Origin: Aeromicrobium piscarium | GTDB lineage: Bacteria; Actinomycetota; Actinomycetes; Propionibacteriales; Nocardioidaceae | Length of the DNA: 64,000 bases | Direction of reading: 5' to 3' | Assembly (NCBI RefSeq): GCF_007421815.1 | Contig: NZ_VLNT01000009.1 | Coordinates: 105,863 to 169,862 of the forward strand | In this document: positions 46,590 to 55,149 of the stretch, in pieces | How the letters are laid out: each line of letters starts with the position of its first letter | Numbering within the stretch: the first letter of the stretch is position 1 | The notes under the pieces: model-generated | The model's database searches: none | What the model saw: the letters and a program-made list of their open reading frames with translations, nothing else | Told to the model about the DNA's origin: nothing | Program-made: the position numbers and the translations under genes

Positions 46590-48077
46590 TTGAGAATTCA
46601 ACATGCGGCCCGTGGTGTCATACAGGGACAACTCGTCGGGGTGGAGCTGGTGCTGAACCACGAAGCTACGGTCCTTGATCTTCCACAAGCCCTGTCCGAC
46701 CGAGAGCGAGGGCAGCAGCTGACGCTCGGTGCCGGTCAGCCCGAGCATGTCAGCGGTGACACCGAGTTGATCGCTCTCTTGTCGGTAGACGATCCTGCAT
46801 TCGGCGTTGGCCAACAGCGAGTTCGCCAGCGACCGCATGGCGCTGCCCTCGTCGCCTACGTTGTCCAAGTCGGTGAGCTTGTGAAATACGAGCAAATTAC
46901 TGATCCCGTAGTGCCGGGCGAGACGCCAGTGGCTGTCCATCCGGCGTAACAGGGAAGGGTAGGCCATCAGCCGCCAAGCTTCGTCGTAGATGATCCAACG
47001 CTGCCCGCCGGCCGGATCGAGCAAGGCTGCTTCCATCCAGGCGCTGGAACAGGTCATCAACACGCTGATGAGCGTATTGCTCTCGGTGACCTGGGACAGG
47101 TCCAGGGAGACCATCGGCAACGATGGGTCGAAGACCTCGGTCGAGGGGCCATCAAACAATCCGGCCAGGTCACCGGACACGAGACGGCGTAGGCCATGTC
47201 CGATGAGCCGGCCGTCTTCGGCCAGCCGCCCGTCCGGGTCGTGCGATGGGGTCAGGATGTGGTCGACGACCATCGGCAGGGTTGGCGTCGTATTGTCGCG
47301 GACGGCCTGAGCCAAGGCGGCATCGATAGCGGTGTGCTCCAGCGGCGATAACGGCCGGTCGACGACAGTCTCGGCCAGGGAGCCGATCAACGCACGGCGC
47401 CGCGAGGTGAGCGTGACCGCCCATTCGGTATCGGACAAGCTACTGGGCCGGTAACCCTCGTCCAGCGGGTTTAACCGGGCCGGTAGGCCGTGGCCGAGAC
47501 GGATCGCTCGCCCGCCGACTGCCTCGGCTACCGCGGAGTGTTCGCCCTTGGGATCTCCAGCGATGTAGACCCGGCGCCCGAACGGCAACGACCGCACATA
47601 CAGCGCTTTGGCCAGGCTCGACTTCCCGCTGCCGACGATCCCCGCCAAGATGGCGTTCGGAGCGGTGATCACGCCCTGGCGATACAGCTCCCACGGGTCG
47701 AAAACAAACGAGCCGCCGCTGTACAAATCGGCGCCGATGAACACGCCGTTGCTGCCCAGACCCGCCTCGGCCAGAAACGGATACGCCGCCGCGAGGGTGG
47801 CGGACGTGTCCTGATGGCGGGGTATCCGGAACCGCCCCGGCGTCCGTAACGCTGCCGATCCCGGTTCACCGGCCGCGGGCAGATACCCGGTGGCGCGACG
47901 CTCAGCGCGTTCGGCCTCGGCCCTGGCCTTCGCTACGGCCCGCTCGGCGCGGTGCTTGTCCGCCTGTAGCCGCGCCGCCGCCTGGCGCCGCTGCTTGCGC
48001 ACCCGACGCCGTTCGGCGGCCGGAGACACCAGGACCGAGGTAAGCAGCCGCTCGGACTCGTCCTCGGCGGGGTTCAC
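46584..48077 (-). CDS. VirB4/TraC-like conjugation ATPase
   Basis: A 497-residue ATPase. A basic coiled-coil-like N-terminus (about 20-62, rich in Arg/Ala) precedes the P-loop AGIVGSGKSSLAKALYVRS, Walker B RWIIYDEAWRLMA and the downstream ISNLLVFHKLTDLDNVGDEG. It is shorter than VirB4 proteins of Gram-negatives because their N-terminal part is carried here by the separate SCO6880-like protein. GTG start overlaps the next upstream gene by 4 bp. Confidence 0.88.
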   Translation of the reverse strand: MNPAEDESERLLTSVLVSPAAERRRVRKQRRQAAARLQADKHRAERAVAKARAEAERAERRATGYLPAAGEPGSAALRTPGRFRIPRHQDTSATLAAAYPFLAEAGLGSNGVFIGADLYSGGSFVFDPWELYRQGVITAPNAILAGIVGSGKSSLAKALYVRSLPFGRRVYIAGDPKGEHSAVAEAVGGRAIRLGHGLPARLNPLDEGYRPSSLSDTEWAVTLTSRRRALIGSLAETVVDRPLSPLEHTAIDAALAQAVRDNTTPTLPMVVDHILTPSHDPDGRLAEDGRLIGHGLRRLVSGDLAGLFDGPSTEVFDPSLPMVSLDLSQVTESNTLISVLMTCSSAWMEAALLDPAGGQRWIIYDEAWRLMAYPSLLRRMDSHWRLARHYGISNLLVFHKLTDLDNVGDEGSAMRSLANSLLANAECRIVYRQESDQLGVTADMLGLTGTERQLLPSLSVGQGLWKIKDRSFVVQHQLHPDELSLYDTTGRMLNSQN

Positions 48078-48871
48078 AAGGACCGTCCCCGCGGCTGGGT
48101 GACGATGCTGTCGCCGGCGGGGGAGAACCAGGACCGATCGGTCGCCCGCTGCTGTGGCCCCCGCGCCGCCCTGGCCGTTTGGGCTTCCTTGGCTAGGGGC
48201 GTCTCTCGGCTGGGCGATGTCGAAGCGGCTATCGCGGCGGCTTGCCGGTAGAGACCGACATGCCCTGACGCGCCGCTGTAGATGAGCGTGTAGACACCGT
48301 GCGACCCCCTGCGATCCAGCGGACCGAACGGTGGCTCATCGTAAACGTGCCCGTTGGCTAACGCCGCATTGGTCGTCTCCTCGCCGTAGTCCCACTGAGC
48401 CAGGTGCTCGATAGCGGCCTGGGTGCCGTCGCGATGGAGCAGTTCCATCACTTCATCGGCGTCCTCACCATCGAGGAGTTCGATCAGCACCCATCGGCTC
48501 ACCGGCACCTCGACTTCAAGCGGTTGGGGATGCCAGGCGATACGCCCGGACTCTCTCAACGCGGCATCGAGATGCAACTCGACCTGATCGAGCAGCGTCC
48601 CCGCCTCGTGCAACTCATCAGCAGCCGACAACGCGGCCAGCAGCCCGGGCGCCCGATGACCGTCGTCGTCACGCGCCCGCCCACGGTGAATCAAATGTGC
48701 GTCGGCGACCTGGTCGAGCACCTGCCGCAACGACCGACTAGCCGCCAGCAGATCACCAACCACCGCATAGGTCTGGTCCGGGACCTCGAATGATCGAGAA
48801 GCGTGAGCCAGAGCGCGCACCGCGCTCGCGGCCTCCGTCGCATCGGCGACAGGATCATGAAACGTAGGCAT
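48074..48871 (-). CDS. Conserved ICE protein, unknown function
   Basis: A 265-residue soluble protein. Residues 10-110 are helical (ATEAASAVRALAHASRSFEV; LLAASRSLRQVLDQVADAHL; LLDQVELHLDAALRESGRI), then an acidic stretch (LIELLDGEDADEVMELLHRDG) and a C-terminal basic tail. Not recognised. ATG at 48871 has a GGGAGG site 6 nt upstream. It overlaps the VirB4-like gene by 4 bp and is divergent from the CHAT gene; the 112-bp gap between them must hold both promoters. Confidence 0.65.
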   Translation of the reverse strand: MPTFHDPVADATEAASAVRALAHASRSFEVPDQTYAVVGDLLAASRSLRQVLDQVADAHLIHRGRARDDDGHRAPGLLAALSAADELHEAGTLLDQVELHLDAALRESGRIAWHPQPLEVEVPVSRWVLIELLDGEDADEVMELLHRDGTQAAIEHLAQWDYGEETTNAALANGHVYDEPPFGPLDRRGSHGVYTLIYSGASGHVGLYRQAAAIAASTSPSRETPLAKEAQTARAARGPQQRATDRSWFSPAGDSIVTQPRGRSL

Positions 48872-48983
48872 CGGTGGCCTCCCAAACGGTCGGATTCGAC
48901 CGGCAGGTGCGCCGGGGTGGCCACGAGTGTCAGAACACGCCCGTAAAGTGAGAAGGACGCTATGGTCCAGAAAGGGTCAAAGA

Positions 48984-50051
48984 GTGAGCGCAAGCCAGTA
49001 CCGAAGACAGCTCGAACGCAAACGAAATCAACGCCTGGCTGCTGAGAAGAAAGCGGGCGAGTTCCGGTCCAAGGAGTCGGCAAGACGGACCGAGGCTGCT
49101 CGGGCTCGGCATGCGGCCGCGAAGATCAAGAGCGACACAACGCGACGAAGCAAGCAGCGTCAGGCGGATAGCAAAGAACGGGAGGCGGAGACAGCAGGCA
49201 AGGAAGCTGCGCGCTGGCAGAAAAAGGCATCCATTTACGCCAAGGAGGAAGCTGCCCTGGCGTCGAAGCTCGCCCGTGCTGAGAGCGCCGAGACTGACGC
49301 GGCTGACCGCCGACGTAAACAGGCGCAACAGCGAATCGAGCGCCAAGCCGTTGCGGAACACACCACCTTGGAATCCAGAGTCGCTGACACCGAGCTGGCA
49401 GTTGAGCACTTTGCACGACAACTGCGACAACCCAAACAGGAGAAGCTGCGTGTCCTGATTCTTGGAGCCTCCGCCGAAGGTGACCTACGTCTTGGACGGG
49501 AACAGAAACGCATACGTGCCGCCGTCGAGTCAGCGTTACACCGCGACCAGATTGAACTCGATGTCCGGCCGGCAGCCACCACCGCCGATCTGCTTGACGG
49601 GCTAGCGAAGTTCCGCCCGCACATCGTGCATTTCTCAGGACACAGCAACGAGGCTCTCATCGTGTTCGAGGACGAGCAGGACGGTCACCACGAAGGCGTG
49701 ATTGTCGCCGCGCATACCTTCGCCAAGGCAATCGACGCAACCGATGATCCGCCAGTGCTCGTGCTGCTGAACTCGTGCAATTCAGCCGCTCAAATCGATG
49801 ACCTTGTCGCCCAGGTGGTGCCGTTCGCGATCGGAATGGCCGGGACCATCGACGATAGCGATGCCATCAGCTACGCCGCCCAGTTCTACGCCACGATCGC
49901 TAACGGACAATCGATCCGGGCCGCGCACCTGTCCGCCCAGGTTGCTCTCGAAGCCGCGGGGCTCGAAGGTGCCGAACTGCCCACCTTGGCCTGGGCGCAA
50001 GGGGTCGAACCGAGAGAAGCCGTCTTGGTGAAAGGTCCCGAGCCCGGATGA
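48984..50051 (+). CDS. Coiled-coil / CHAT caspase-like protease-domain protein (cargo)
   Basis: A 355-residue protein. Residues 1-145 are a highly charged Ala/Lys/Arg/Glu coiled coil (QYRRQLERKRNQRLAAEKKA to QQRIERQAVAEH). Residues 153-350 form a CHAT-like peptidase domain with candidate catalytic His220 in HIVHFSGHSNE and Cys265 in VLLNSCNSAAQ, followed by the family's FAIGMAGTIDDSDAISYAAQFY and GQSIRAAHLSAQVAL helices. CHAT proteases act as activated effectors in several bacterial immune systems, including Craspase-type proteins. GTG at 48984 has AAAGGG 7 nt upstream and is preferred over 48927. It stands alone on the plus strand inside the minus-strand transfer operon, 4 bp from the convergent SCO6880-like gene. 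Confidence 0.78.
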   Translation: MSASQYRRQLERKRNQRLAAEKKAGEFRSKESARRTEAARARHAAAKIKSDTTRRSKQRQADSKEREAETAGKEAARWQKKASIYAKEEAALASKLARAESAETDAADRRRKQAQQRIERQAVAEHTTLESRVADTELAVEHFARQLRQPKQEKLRVLILGASAEGDLRLGREQKRIRAAVESALHRDQIELDVRPAATTADLLDGLAKFRPHIVHFSGHSNEALIVFEDEQDGHHEGVIVAAHTFAKAIDATDDPPVLVLLNSCNSAAQIDDLVAQVVPFAIGMAGTIDDSDAISYAAQFYATIANGQSIRAAHLSAQVALEAAGLEGAELPTLAWAQGVEPREAVLVKGPEPG

Positions 50052-50055
50052 GGCC

Positions 50056-51528
50056 TCACACGCGCCGGGCCAAGGGGAGCGCGGCGGCGGTGAAGGCTCG
50101 GGCTTGCTGACCGACCAGGCGCCGGGTCTCGCAGGAGGCTTGGATGGCGGCTTGCTCAACAGCGGCCACGGCAGCATCCAGTTCATCGGGGTTGGTGGCA
50201 GTGATCGAGATGAGGCCGGTGTAGCGCAGCAGCCCGTGGCCGGCGGTCAGGTCGGCTTCTTGGGCGAGCACGTCAGCGTATTCGGCGGTTTGGGCGGCGT
50301 CTTCGATCTGACCGATCCGCGCCCGCTGTGCTGCATCGCTGAGGTGCTCGGTCTTCTTCTTACGAACATGGCGTGCAGCTTGATCGGCCCGCATCGGTGT
50401 GCACAGCAGGGCGAAGGAACGCTGGATGTCTGTCGACAGCAGTACAGGGGCGAGGAACTCAGGATGAACGTGTGCGCGTGGCCATTCGCTGACCCAGAGC
50501 ACTGCGTGATAGGTCGAGTCGGTGCGGATGCGTGACCACGACTCATTGACGGCGACGGGTCCGGCGGTGGCCAACGACCGACCGAGCTGACCGTGACGTT
50601 CCAACGCGGGTGCAATGGCCGGGTCGTAGGCGCTGCGCAAGATGACGGCGATGGCTCCGCTGTCCAGCCACGCCGTAGGTGACAAGTCCGCCGACCTCAG
50701 CGCGGCGGTTAACGTATTCATCTCTTGACGCAGGATTGCCGCCGCGCCGCGGATACCACCGCCGGCGGTCCGGATCTGGCGGGCTGCGGCCCGCAGGTCG
50801 AGGCTGAGGCTGACGGTGGTGGCATGTCGTTGCGCGGCAGGCCCAGCTCGCTCGATCAACTCGGCGTAGATGGAGGACGGCCAGGAGCCGTCGTCGTTGC
50901 CATGGGTGGCCCACCAGTCGGCCAGTCCAGTGCCCGAAGCAGGCAGGGTGCGTTCGAGGACTTGGAGCATGGCGATCCTGCCGGAGCGGCAGATGGTGGC
51001 CAACACTCGCCCCCAAGAGATAACCCGGCGCTGCTGTTCGGCGGGATCGAGCAGGATGAACGCTGGATGCGTCACTTCGCACACCACGGTCAGGGTGTGC
51101 TCGGTCGGGTCGTGGATCATCACCGCGCCGGTGACCGGGTCCACGTATTCACGTAGCCGGGCTGCGTCGCCGGGCAGCGCCAGACTGCCGGATGGGCGCG
51201 GAGTGAGAATCCGGCGGCGGTAAATGAGCTGGTGCCCGGTAGCGCGCCATGCCCACCAGCCCGCGACGGGCACCCACTCGATGGCCGGACGCCCGGCGAC
51301 CGGAATCCAGGCGGCCAACGCGGCCGGCAGCCAGATCGGCGTGGACAGCAAGATCAGGTTCCCGCCACCGGCGTAGAGCATCGAGGTCAGGGTGGTGCCG
51401 GCGATGCCGAGGGCAATCAGCTGTGCCAGAGACAGTCCGAGCAGGATGCCGCGGCGCGTCAGCCGGGAGAACTTCACCGGCACCAGCTCAGTGCCCGGCG
51501 TCTTGTCCTTCGGCGTGGTCGTCGTCAT
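50056..51528 (-). CDS. SCO6880-like type IV secretion-associated protein
   Basis: A 490-residue protein of the SCO6880 family found with VirB4-like ATPases in actinobacterial conjugative elements. Two N-terminal membrane segments (LLGLSLAQLIALGIAGTTL and an adjacent hydrophobic stretch to about residue 80) precede a large cytoplasmic region (VTHPAFILLDPAEQQRRVISWGRVLATICRSGRIAMLQVLER). No Walker motifs, so it probably supplies the non-ATPase part of a split VirB4. ATG at 51528 has AAGGAGTGA upstream. Confidence 0.82.
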   Translation of the reverse strand: MTTTTPKDKTPGTELVPVKFSRLTRRGILLGLSLAQLIALGIAGTTLTSMLYAGGGNLILLSTPIWLPAALAAWIPVAGRPAIEWVPVAGWWAWRATGHQLIYRRRILTPRPSGSLALPGDAARLREYVDPVTGAVMIHDPTEHTLTVVCEVTHPAFILLDPAEQQRRVISWGRVLATICRSGRIAMLQVLERTLPASGTGLADWWATHGNDDGSWPSSIYAELIERAGPAAQRHATTVSLSLDLRAAARQIRTAGGGIRGAAAILRQEMNTLTAALRSADLSPTAWLDSGAIAVILRSAYDPAIAPALERHGQLGRSLATAGPVAVNESWSRIRTDSTYHAVLWVSEWPRAHVHPEFLAPVLLSTDIQRSFALLCTPMRADQAARHVRKKKTEHLSDAAQRARIGQIEDAAQTAEYADVLAQEADLTAGHGLLRYTGLISITATNPDELDAAVAAVEQAAIQASCETRRLVGQQARAFTAAALPLARRV

Positions 51529-51535
51529 CGTCGAG

Positions 51536-52843
51536 TCACTCCTTGTCGGGCGGGCTCGTGTCGGTCGGTGTCTTCGGCACCCGCGGTCCTGACGACGGCC
51601 CGCTGTTAGTGCTGGCATTCGTGGGCCCGTCCGCAGCTGTCTCAGCCTGATCGCCCACGGCATCACCGGCCCGAGGGCCAGCGGTCACAGTGTCCTTGAT
51701 GGATTCGGCTCCGGCGACGGCCGCGCCCGCGGGTCCAGCAGTGGCCGCGACCTCAGTGGTCTCCGGATTCGCTCCGGGGGTGCCCTCCGGCGCGGCGGCG
51801 GGCTTGGGCGACGGTCGCTGCCCTCCTCCGTCGGCGGTGTCGGTCTTGCCACCACCGTCATCGTCGTTATTGCTGCCGAGGACGCTCTTAGTGCTTCCAC
51901 CCTCGCGGCGGGTGCCCGGTATCGGGATCGGCCGGTTGAGCGCGTTCTTTGCCTCCTGCTCGGTCCCGGTCGCGTGATAGTGATCCACGCCGAGGAACGA
52001 GATCGTCTTGTAGACGATGTAGGGAGCGAAGCCGGCGATGAAAAGCAGGGCGATCCCCGCCAGCGGGTCGGCGATCGAGGCGATGTCGCCGTCGATCGGA
52101 GCCGCGACCTGGGTGATCGCCACCAGGAAGATCACTACCAGGACGAGCTTGCTGACGATGAGCGCGATGACGAAGGCGAGCCATTTGCCGATCCATCCAC
52201 GGGTCAAGTCCCAGGTCGCTCCGGCGAGCGCGACAGGGGCGAGCACGATCGCTACCAACAGCAGCGCTTTGCGGATCAGCAGCGACAACCAGACGATCGC
52301 GACCGCGCAGATCATCAACCCGGCCAGGAAAATGGTGAGGATGGCGCCCACTCCTGGGATCGCCACGGTGGTCGCGCCTAACCCGACCGCGAGTCCGGCG
52401 ATCTTGTCGCCCATTGTTTCGCTGGTTTCTCCTGCGGCTTGCACGATCCCGAGTGACAGCCGGTCGACGATTTCCAGAGCGAGTGCTGCCAGCGTAATCA
52501 CGAGAAAGCTGCCGAGAACCGCCTTGGCGGCGCCGAGCGCCGCTCGTGACAACGCCGAAGGGTCACGTCGGATCAGGCCGAGGATGAGTTGGCAGCATAA
52601 GAAGGTCAGCACCAGGAAGATGCCGATCCCGAACAGCAGTCGGTAGACCGCCAGGAACTCGGGGCTGGTGATGTCGACGAATGTCGTGGTGTCGAAGATC
52701 GCCCACATCGACTTGATCAGGTATCCGGCGGTCTCGCCCATCGCCGAGGCCAGCCAGTCGAACGGTGCCGCCACCAGGCTCGCGGCCGCTTCACCGGCGC
52801 TGTCGCAGACACCGGAGATCACCGGGACATCGCACACGCCCAT
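51536..52843 (-). CDS. TrbL/VirB6-like polytopic conjugation protein
   Basis: A 435-residue inner-membrane protein with six or seven hydrophobic segments between residues 60 and 285, including LLFGIGIFLVLTFLCCQLILGLI and LAFVIALIVSKLVLVVIFLVAI. The C-terminal ~150 residues are a hydrophilic, Gly/Asp/Pro-rich tail (VLGSNNDDDGGGKTD). It would form part of the secretion channel. Downstream partner of the two pilin-like genes. Confidence 0.82.
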   Translation of the reverse strand: MGVCDVPVISGVCDSAGEAAASLVAAPFDWLASAMGETAGYLIKSMWAIFDTTTFVDITSPEFLAVYRLLFGIGIFLVLTFLCCQLILGLIRRDPSALSRAALGAAKAVLGSFLVITLAALALEIVDRLSLGIVQAAGETSETMGDKIAGLAVGLGATTVAIPGVGAILTIFLAGLMICAVAIVWLSLLIRKALLLVAIVLAPVALAGATWDLTRGWIGKWLAFVIALIVSKLVLVVIFLVAITQVAAPIDGDIASIADPLAGIALLFIAGFAPYIVYKTISFLGVDHYHATGTEQEAKNALNRPIPIPGTRREGGSTKSVLGSNNDDDGGGKTDTADGGGQRPSPKPAAAPEGTPGANPETTEVAATAGPAGAAVAGAESIKDTVTAGPRAGDAVGDQAETAADGPTNASTNSGPSSGPRVPKTPTDTSPPDKE

Positions 52844-52849
52844 CAGGGA

Positions 52850-53170
52850 TCACACCTGTTGTCCGACGGACCAGAAAAAGTTGATAAGCGTGACCGAGGC
52901 GCCGCAGATCACCGCGGCGGCACAGGAGACTAGCACTCCGATTTTTCCTCGACCCGCGAGGTGGGGATTGGATGAGTTGGACCCGAAGCCCCACACCACA
53001 GCACTGATCACTAACGCCAACACCGACAGGATCAGCCCGATCGTCATCACCGCGCCGACGATTGTGCGTAGCTGCGCGATGCCCGGCAGCCCATCGGAGT
53101 TCGGCGCGATATCGACCTGCAACGGCACCACGGCCATACCGGTGACCACGGAAACAAGTAACTCGAACAC
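52850..53170 (-). CDS. Pilin-like two-helix membrane protein, copy 1
   Basis: A 106-residue protein with a hydrophobic N-terminus, the segment PNSDGLPGIAQLRTIVGAVMTIGLILSVLALVISAVVW, and a second helix GVLVSCAAAVICGASVTLINFF. It is clearly related to the next gene (shared DGL.G, VGA..TI, SAV.W, GVLV, AAV..GA). The two-helix layout fits VirB2/TrbC-type pilins or the DUF6112 family. GTG at 53170 with AGGAG 6 nt upstream. Confidence 0.68.
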   Translation of the reverse strand: MFELLVSVVTGMAVVPLQVDIAPNSDGLPGIAQLRTIVGAVMTIGLILSVLALVISAVVWGFGSNSSNPHLAGRGKIGVLVSCAAAVICGASVTLINFFWSVGQQV

Positions 53171-53332
53171 GGCACGCTCCTGACAGGCGAGAAACAAGTG
53201 GGGGATAACCGCCAGGTGCACCCGCCATCCCTGGGGACCACCTCGCTCTCGTGTGCTCGACGCGGCCGGGCATGAGAAAACGCCCACCCCTTCAGTTAGG
53301 GATGGGTATCCACAGAGATAATGAGCTGGGTC

Positions 53333-53599
53333 TTAGAGTTGCCGGCCGATACTGATCAACCAGTTCACCCATGGAATCGCGCCGCCTGCCAGCACGGCCG
53401 CGCCGAGCGCCACCAGCACGCCGCCCCGCGCCTTCATTGCGGCCGTATAGTTACCGGCTGCCGACGCGATCGCCCACGCCACGGCCGAGACGATCAACAT
53501 CAGCACCGCGGCCACCAGCACGATCGTCAGCAGGGCACCGACCACCTTTTCGATGTCCTCGACACCCGCCAATCCGTCGAAATCTGGGAACACGTCCAT
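53333..53599 (-). CDS. Pilin-like two-helix membrane protein, copy 2 (DUF6112-like)
   Basis: An 88-residue protein with PDFDGLAGVEDIEKVVGALL, a helix TIVLVAAVLMLIVSAVAW and a second helix GVLVALGAAVLAGGAIPWV, ending ISIGRQL. It is a paralogue of the 106-residue neighbour. Both are likely subunits of a small pilus or channel component. ATG at 53599; a GGAGG site lies 12 nt upstream. Confidence 0.7.
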   Translation of the reverse strand: MDVFPDFDGLAGVEDIEKVVGALLTIVLVAAVLMLIVSAVAWAIASAAGNYTAAMKARGGVLVALGAAVLAGGAIPWVNWLISIGRQL

Positions 53600-53605
53600 C
53601 GCGTA

Positions 53606-53897
53606 TCACAACCTCCGCGACGACCTGGCGTCCGGCCGCCGGCCGAAACTAGTGCGATCGTTGGGCTCGAAACGGCCAGGTGCCCGCTGCCGGCCGGGTA
53701 TCTTGTCAGCCCACCGGCGACGGGCGGAAGGCTGCGCCAGATCGCAGTTCAGCTGCTTGTGTGGCGGCAGCGGATCATCTCGGTGCTGCTGCCATTGCGC
53801 CGCCAACTCACGAGCGAGACTGTCGTAGATCTCATCAGGCTGATAGTCGGGCGTGTCCAGCCGATCCCCCCCAACGCCGGTACTCCTCGGTCTCCAT
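53606..53897 (-). pseudogene. Small ICE gene broken in a 7-base G/C homopolymer
   Basis: On the minus strand an ATG at 53895-53897 opens a frame (METEEYRRWG) that fails after a run of seven G (plus-strand C, 53866-53872). Deleting one G joins it to DRLDTPDYQPDEIYDSLARE and a frame that stays open to 53606, ending ARSSRRL, giving a 96-residue soluble protein with normal GC-rich third positions. As sequenced it is a frameshifted gene. It could be a sequencing error, a mutation, or a phase-variable tract. Function unknown; position just before the pilin-like genes suggests a transfer role. Confidence 0.6.
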
Positions 53898-54055
53898 ACC
53901 AGCTAGGTACGCGCAAGATCGCTGAACCTCCGGTCTGTGCCCCAGGGGGTGATCGCCTCATTAAGAGCCCTCAAACAACAGTGTCGAAGCTCGGTAGGGA
54001 GAGACACCGCAATCGCCCGGAATCAGCGCCAGGCCGGCGGCAATGTTCGGCTGAT

Positions 54056-54673
54056 TCAGTGGGTCGGGCGTTTACCGATGCCAGGTAGGAAGCGACCGGT
54101 CGCGTGGGCATAGTTGCGGTAGGCGTCTTCTTGGACGGCTAGGAGATAGGGCTCCTCGACGACGCGAACCTGGAGTTGGACGGCCACGAACAGGACGGCG
54201 AGAGCGGCCAGCGCGATCGGGTTCGGGGCTAGGAGGAACAGCCCGGTTGCGGTGGTCAGGAGGGCGGTGAAGAACGGGTTGCGTACGAGCGCGAACAGCC
54301 CGGTTTGCACCAGTTCGGTGCGCTCCTCGGCGTCGACGCCGACTCGCCAGGTTGTGCCCATCGCATGTTGGGCGGCCAGGGTCGCGGCGGTGCCGATCAG
54401 CACGAGCACGACACCGATGGTATTTAGGAGCGCGGTGTTGAGCATCGTGATTGCGGGAACAAAATCGGCAAGCTGCAACGCGGGCGCGGCGAGCCCAGCC
54501 AGCAGTGCTGTGGCGAATAGGACCCCGCCCCACCAGCGCGCCGATCCCACTGTCCCTGACAGGCCTCGGTAGCCGGTGGAACCCGTGCGCTGATTCATGA
54601 GCCATGAACGCAGCCCGAACGCGACCAGTAAATACGCCAGATACAAGACCAAAGCGGTTGCGGCAGGGATCAT
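54056..54673 (-). CDS. Isoprenylcysteine carboxyl methyltransferase-like membrane protein
   Basis: A 205-residue polytopic protein of the ICMT/PEMT fold with four to five helices and the C-terminal signature VRNPFFTALL...VVEEPYLLAVQEDAYRNYAHATGRFLPGIG. Bacterial members often sit beside heavy-metal efflux genes without a proven substrate. It is divergent from cmtR, so both probably answer to the operator at 54749-54770. ATG at 54673 has AAGGAG upstream. Confidence 0.8.
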   Translation of the reverse strand: MIPAATALVLYLAYLLVAFGLRSWLMNQRTGSTGYRGLSGTVGSARWWGGVLFATALLAGLAAPALQLADFVPAITMLNTALLNTIGVVLVLIGTAATLAAQHAMGTTWRVGVDAEERTELVQTGLFALVRNPFFTALLTTATGLFLLAPNPIALAALAVLFVAVQLQVRVVEEPYLLAVQEDAYRNYAHATGRFLPGIGKRPTH

Positions 54674-54747
54674 CAGTGCTTTCTCCTTCGGCGGGCGAGA
54701 GCCTGGATAGGTATCTCGTCGCACTATCAATGCGTCAGCGACCAGTG

Positions 54748-54770
54748 TATAGTCATTGTATGCTGACTAT
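54748..54770. promoter_or_regulatory. CmtR operator overlapping the cmtR start codon
   Basis: ATAGTCA (54749-54755) and TGACTAT (54764-54770) form a perfect 7-bp inverted repeat with an 8-nt spacer, and the ATG of cmtR (54760) lies in the spacer. TATAGT (54748-54753) is a good -10; it predicts transcription starting at the ATG itself, which explains the lack of a ribosome site. Binding of the ArsR-type repressor here would block RNA polymerase. Confidence 0.6.
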
Positions 54771-55149
54771 TGCTTCGCGTGTGGATGTGATGAACCGGCT
54801 AGGCCGTGCGATGGCTGATGCGACGCGCTCGCGCATTCTGTTGTCGCTGTTGACTCAGCCGGGGTATCCGGCGCAGCTCGCCCGCGACCTCGGACTAACG
54901 CGCACGAATGTGTCGAACCATCTGGCGTGTCTGCGCGGGTGCGGGATCGTGGTCGCCGAGCCCGAGGGTAGACAGACGCGGTACGAGATCGCCGACCCCC
55001 ATCTGGCTGCAGCATTGACGGCGCTGGTGGATGTGACGCTCGCGGTCGATGAGCACCAGCCGTGCATCGACCCGGAGTGCTCGATTCCGGGTTGCTGTGG
55101 CCCCGGCACGGTGTCGTCTGTTGAGACTGAGGCGGAGGGTGCGCGGTGA
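54760..55149 (+). CDS. cmtR: CmtR-type Cd(II)/Pb(II)-responsive ArsR family repressor
   Basis: A 129-residue winged-helix repressor closely resembling mycobacterial CmtR. The metal-site cysteines fall at the same positions, Cys57 and Cys61 (NHLACLRGCG) and Cys102 (DEHQPC). The C-terminal tail is extended and adds CSIPGCCGPG (Cys107, Cys112, Cys113). It should leave its operator when Cd or Pb binds. The likely start is ATG 54760, with no ribosome site, consistent with leaderless mRNA. It overlaps ctpG by 4 bp. Confidence 0.9.
   Translation: MLTIASRVDVMNRLGRAMADATRSRILLSLLTQPGYPAQLARDLGLTRTNVSNHLACLRGCGIVVAEPEGRQTRYEIADPHLAAALTALVDVTLAVDEHQPCIDPECSIPGCCGPGTVSSVETEAEGAR

Noticed and set aside
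46584..48077. VirB4-like ATPase as a truncated gene
   Set aside because: The shorter size is expected when a separate SCO6880-like protein carries the N-terminal part; overlaps with both neighbours look undisturbed.
53749..53961. Minus-strand 70-codon frame across the 7-base homopolymer
   Set aside because: It is the out-of-frame read of the frameshifted small gene; residue content is Arg/Ser/Thr-rich and not protein-like.
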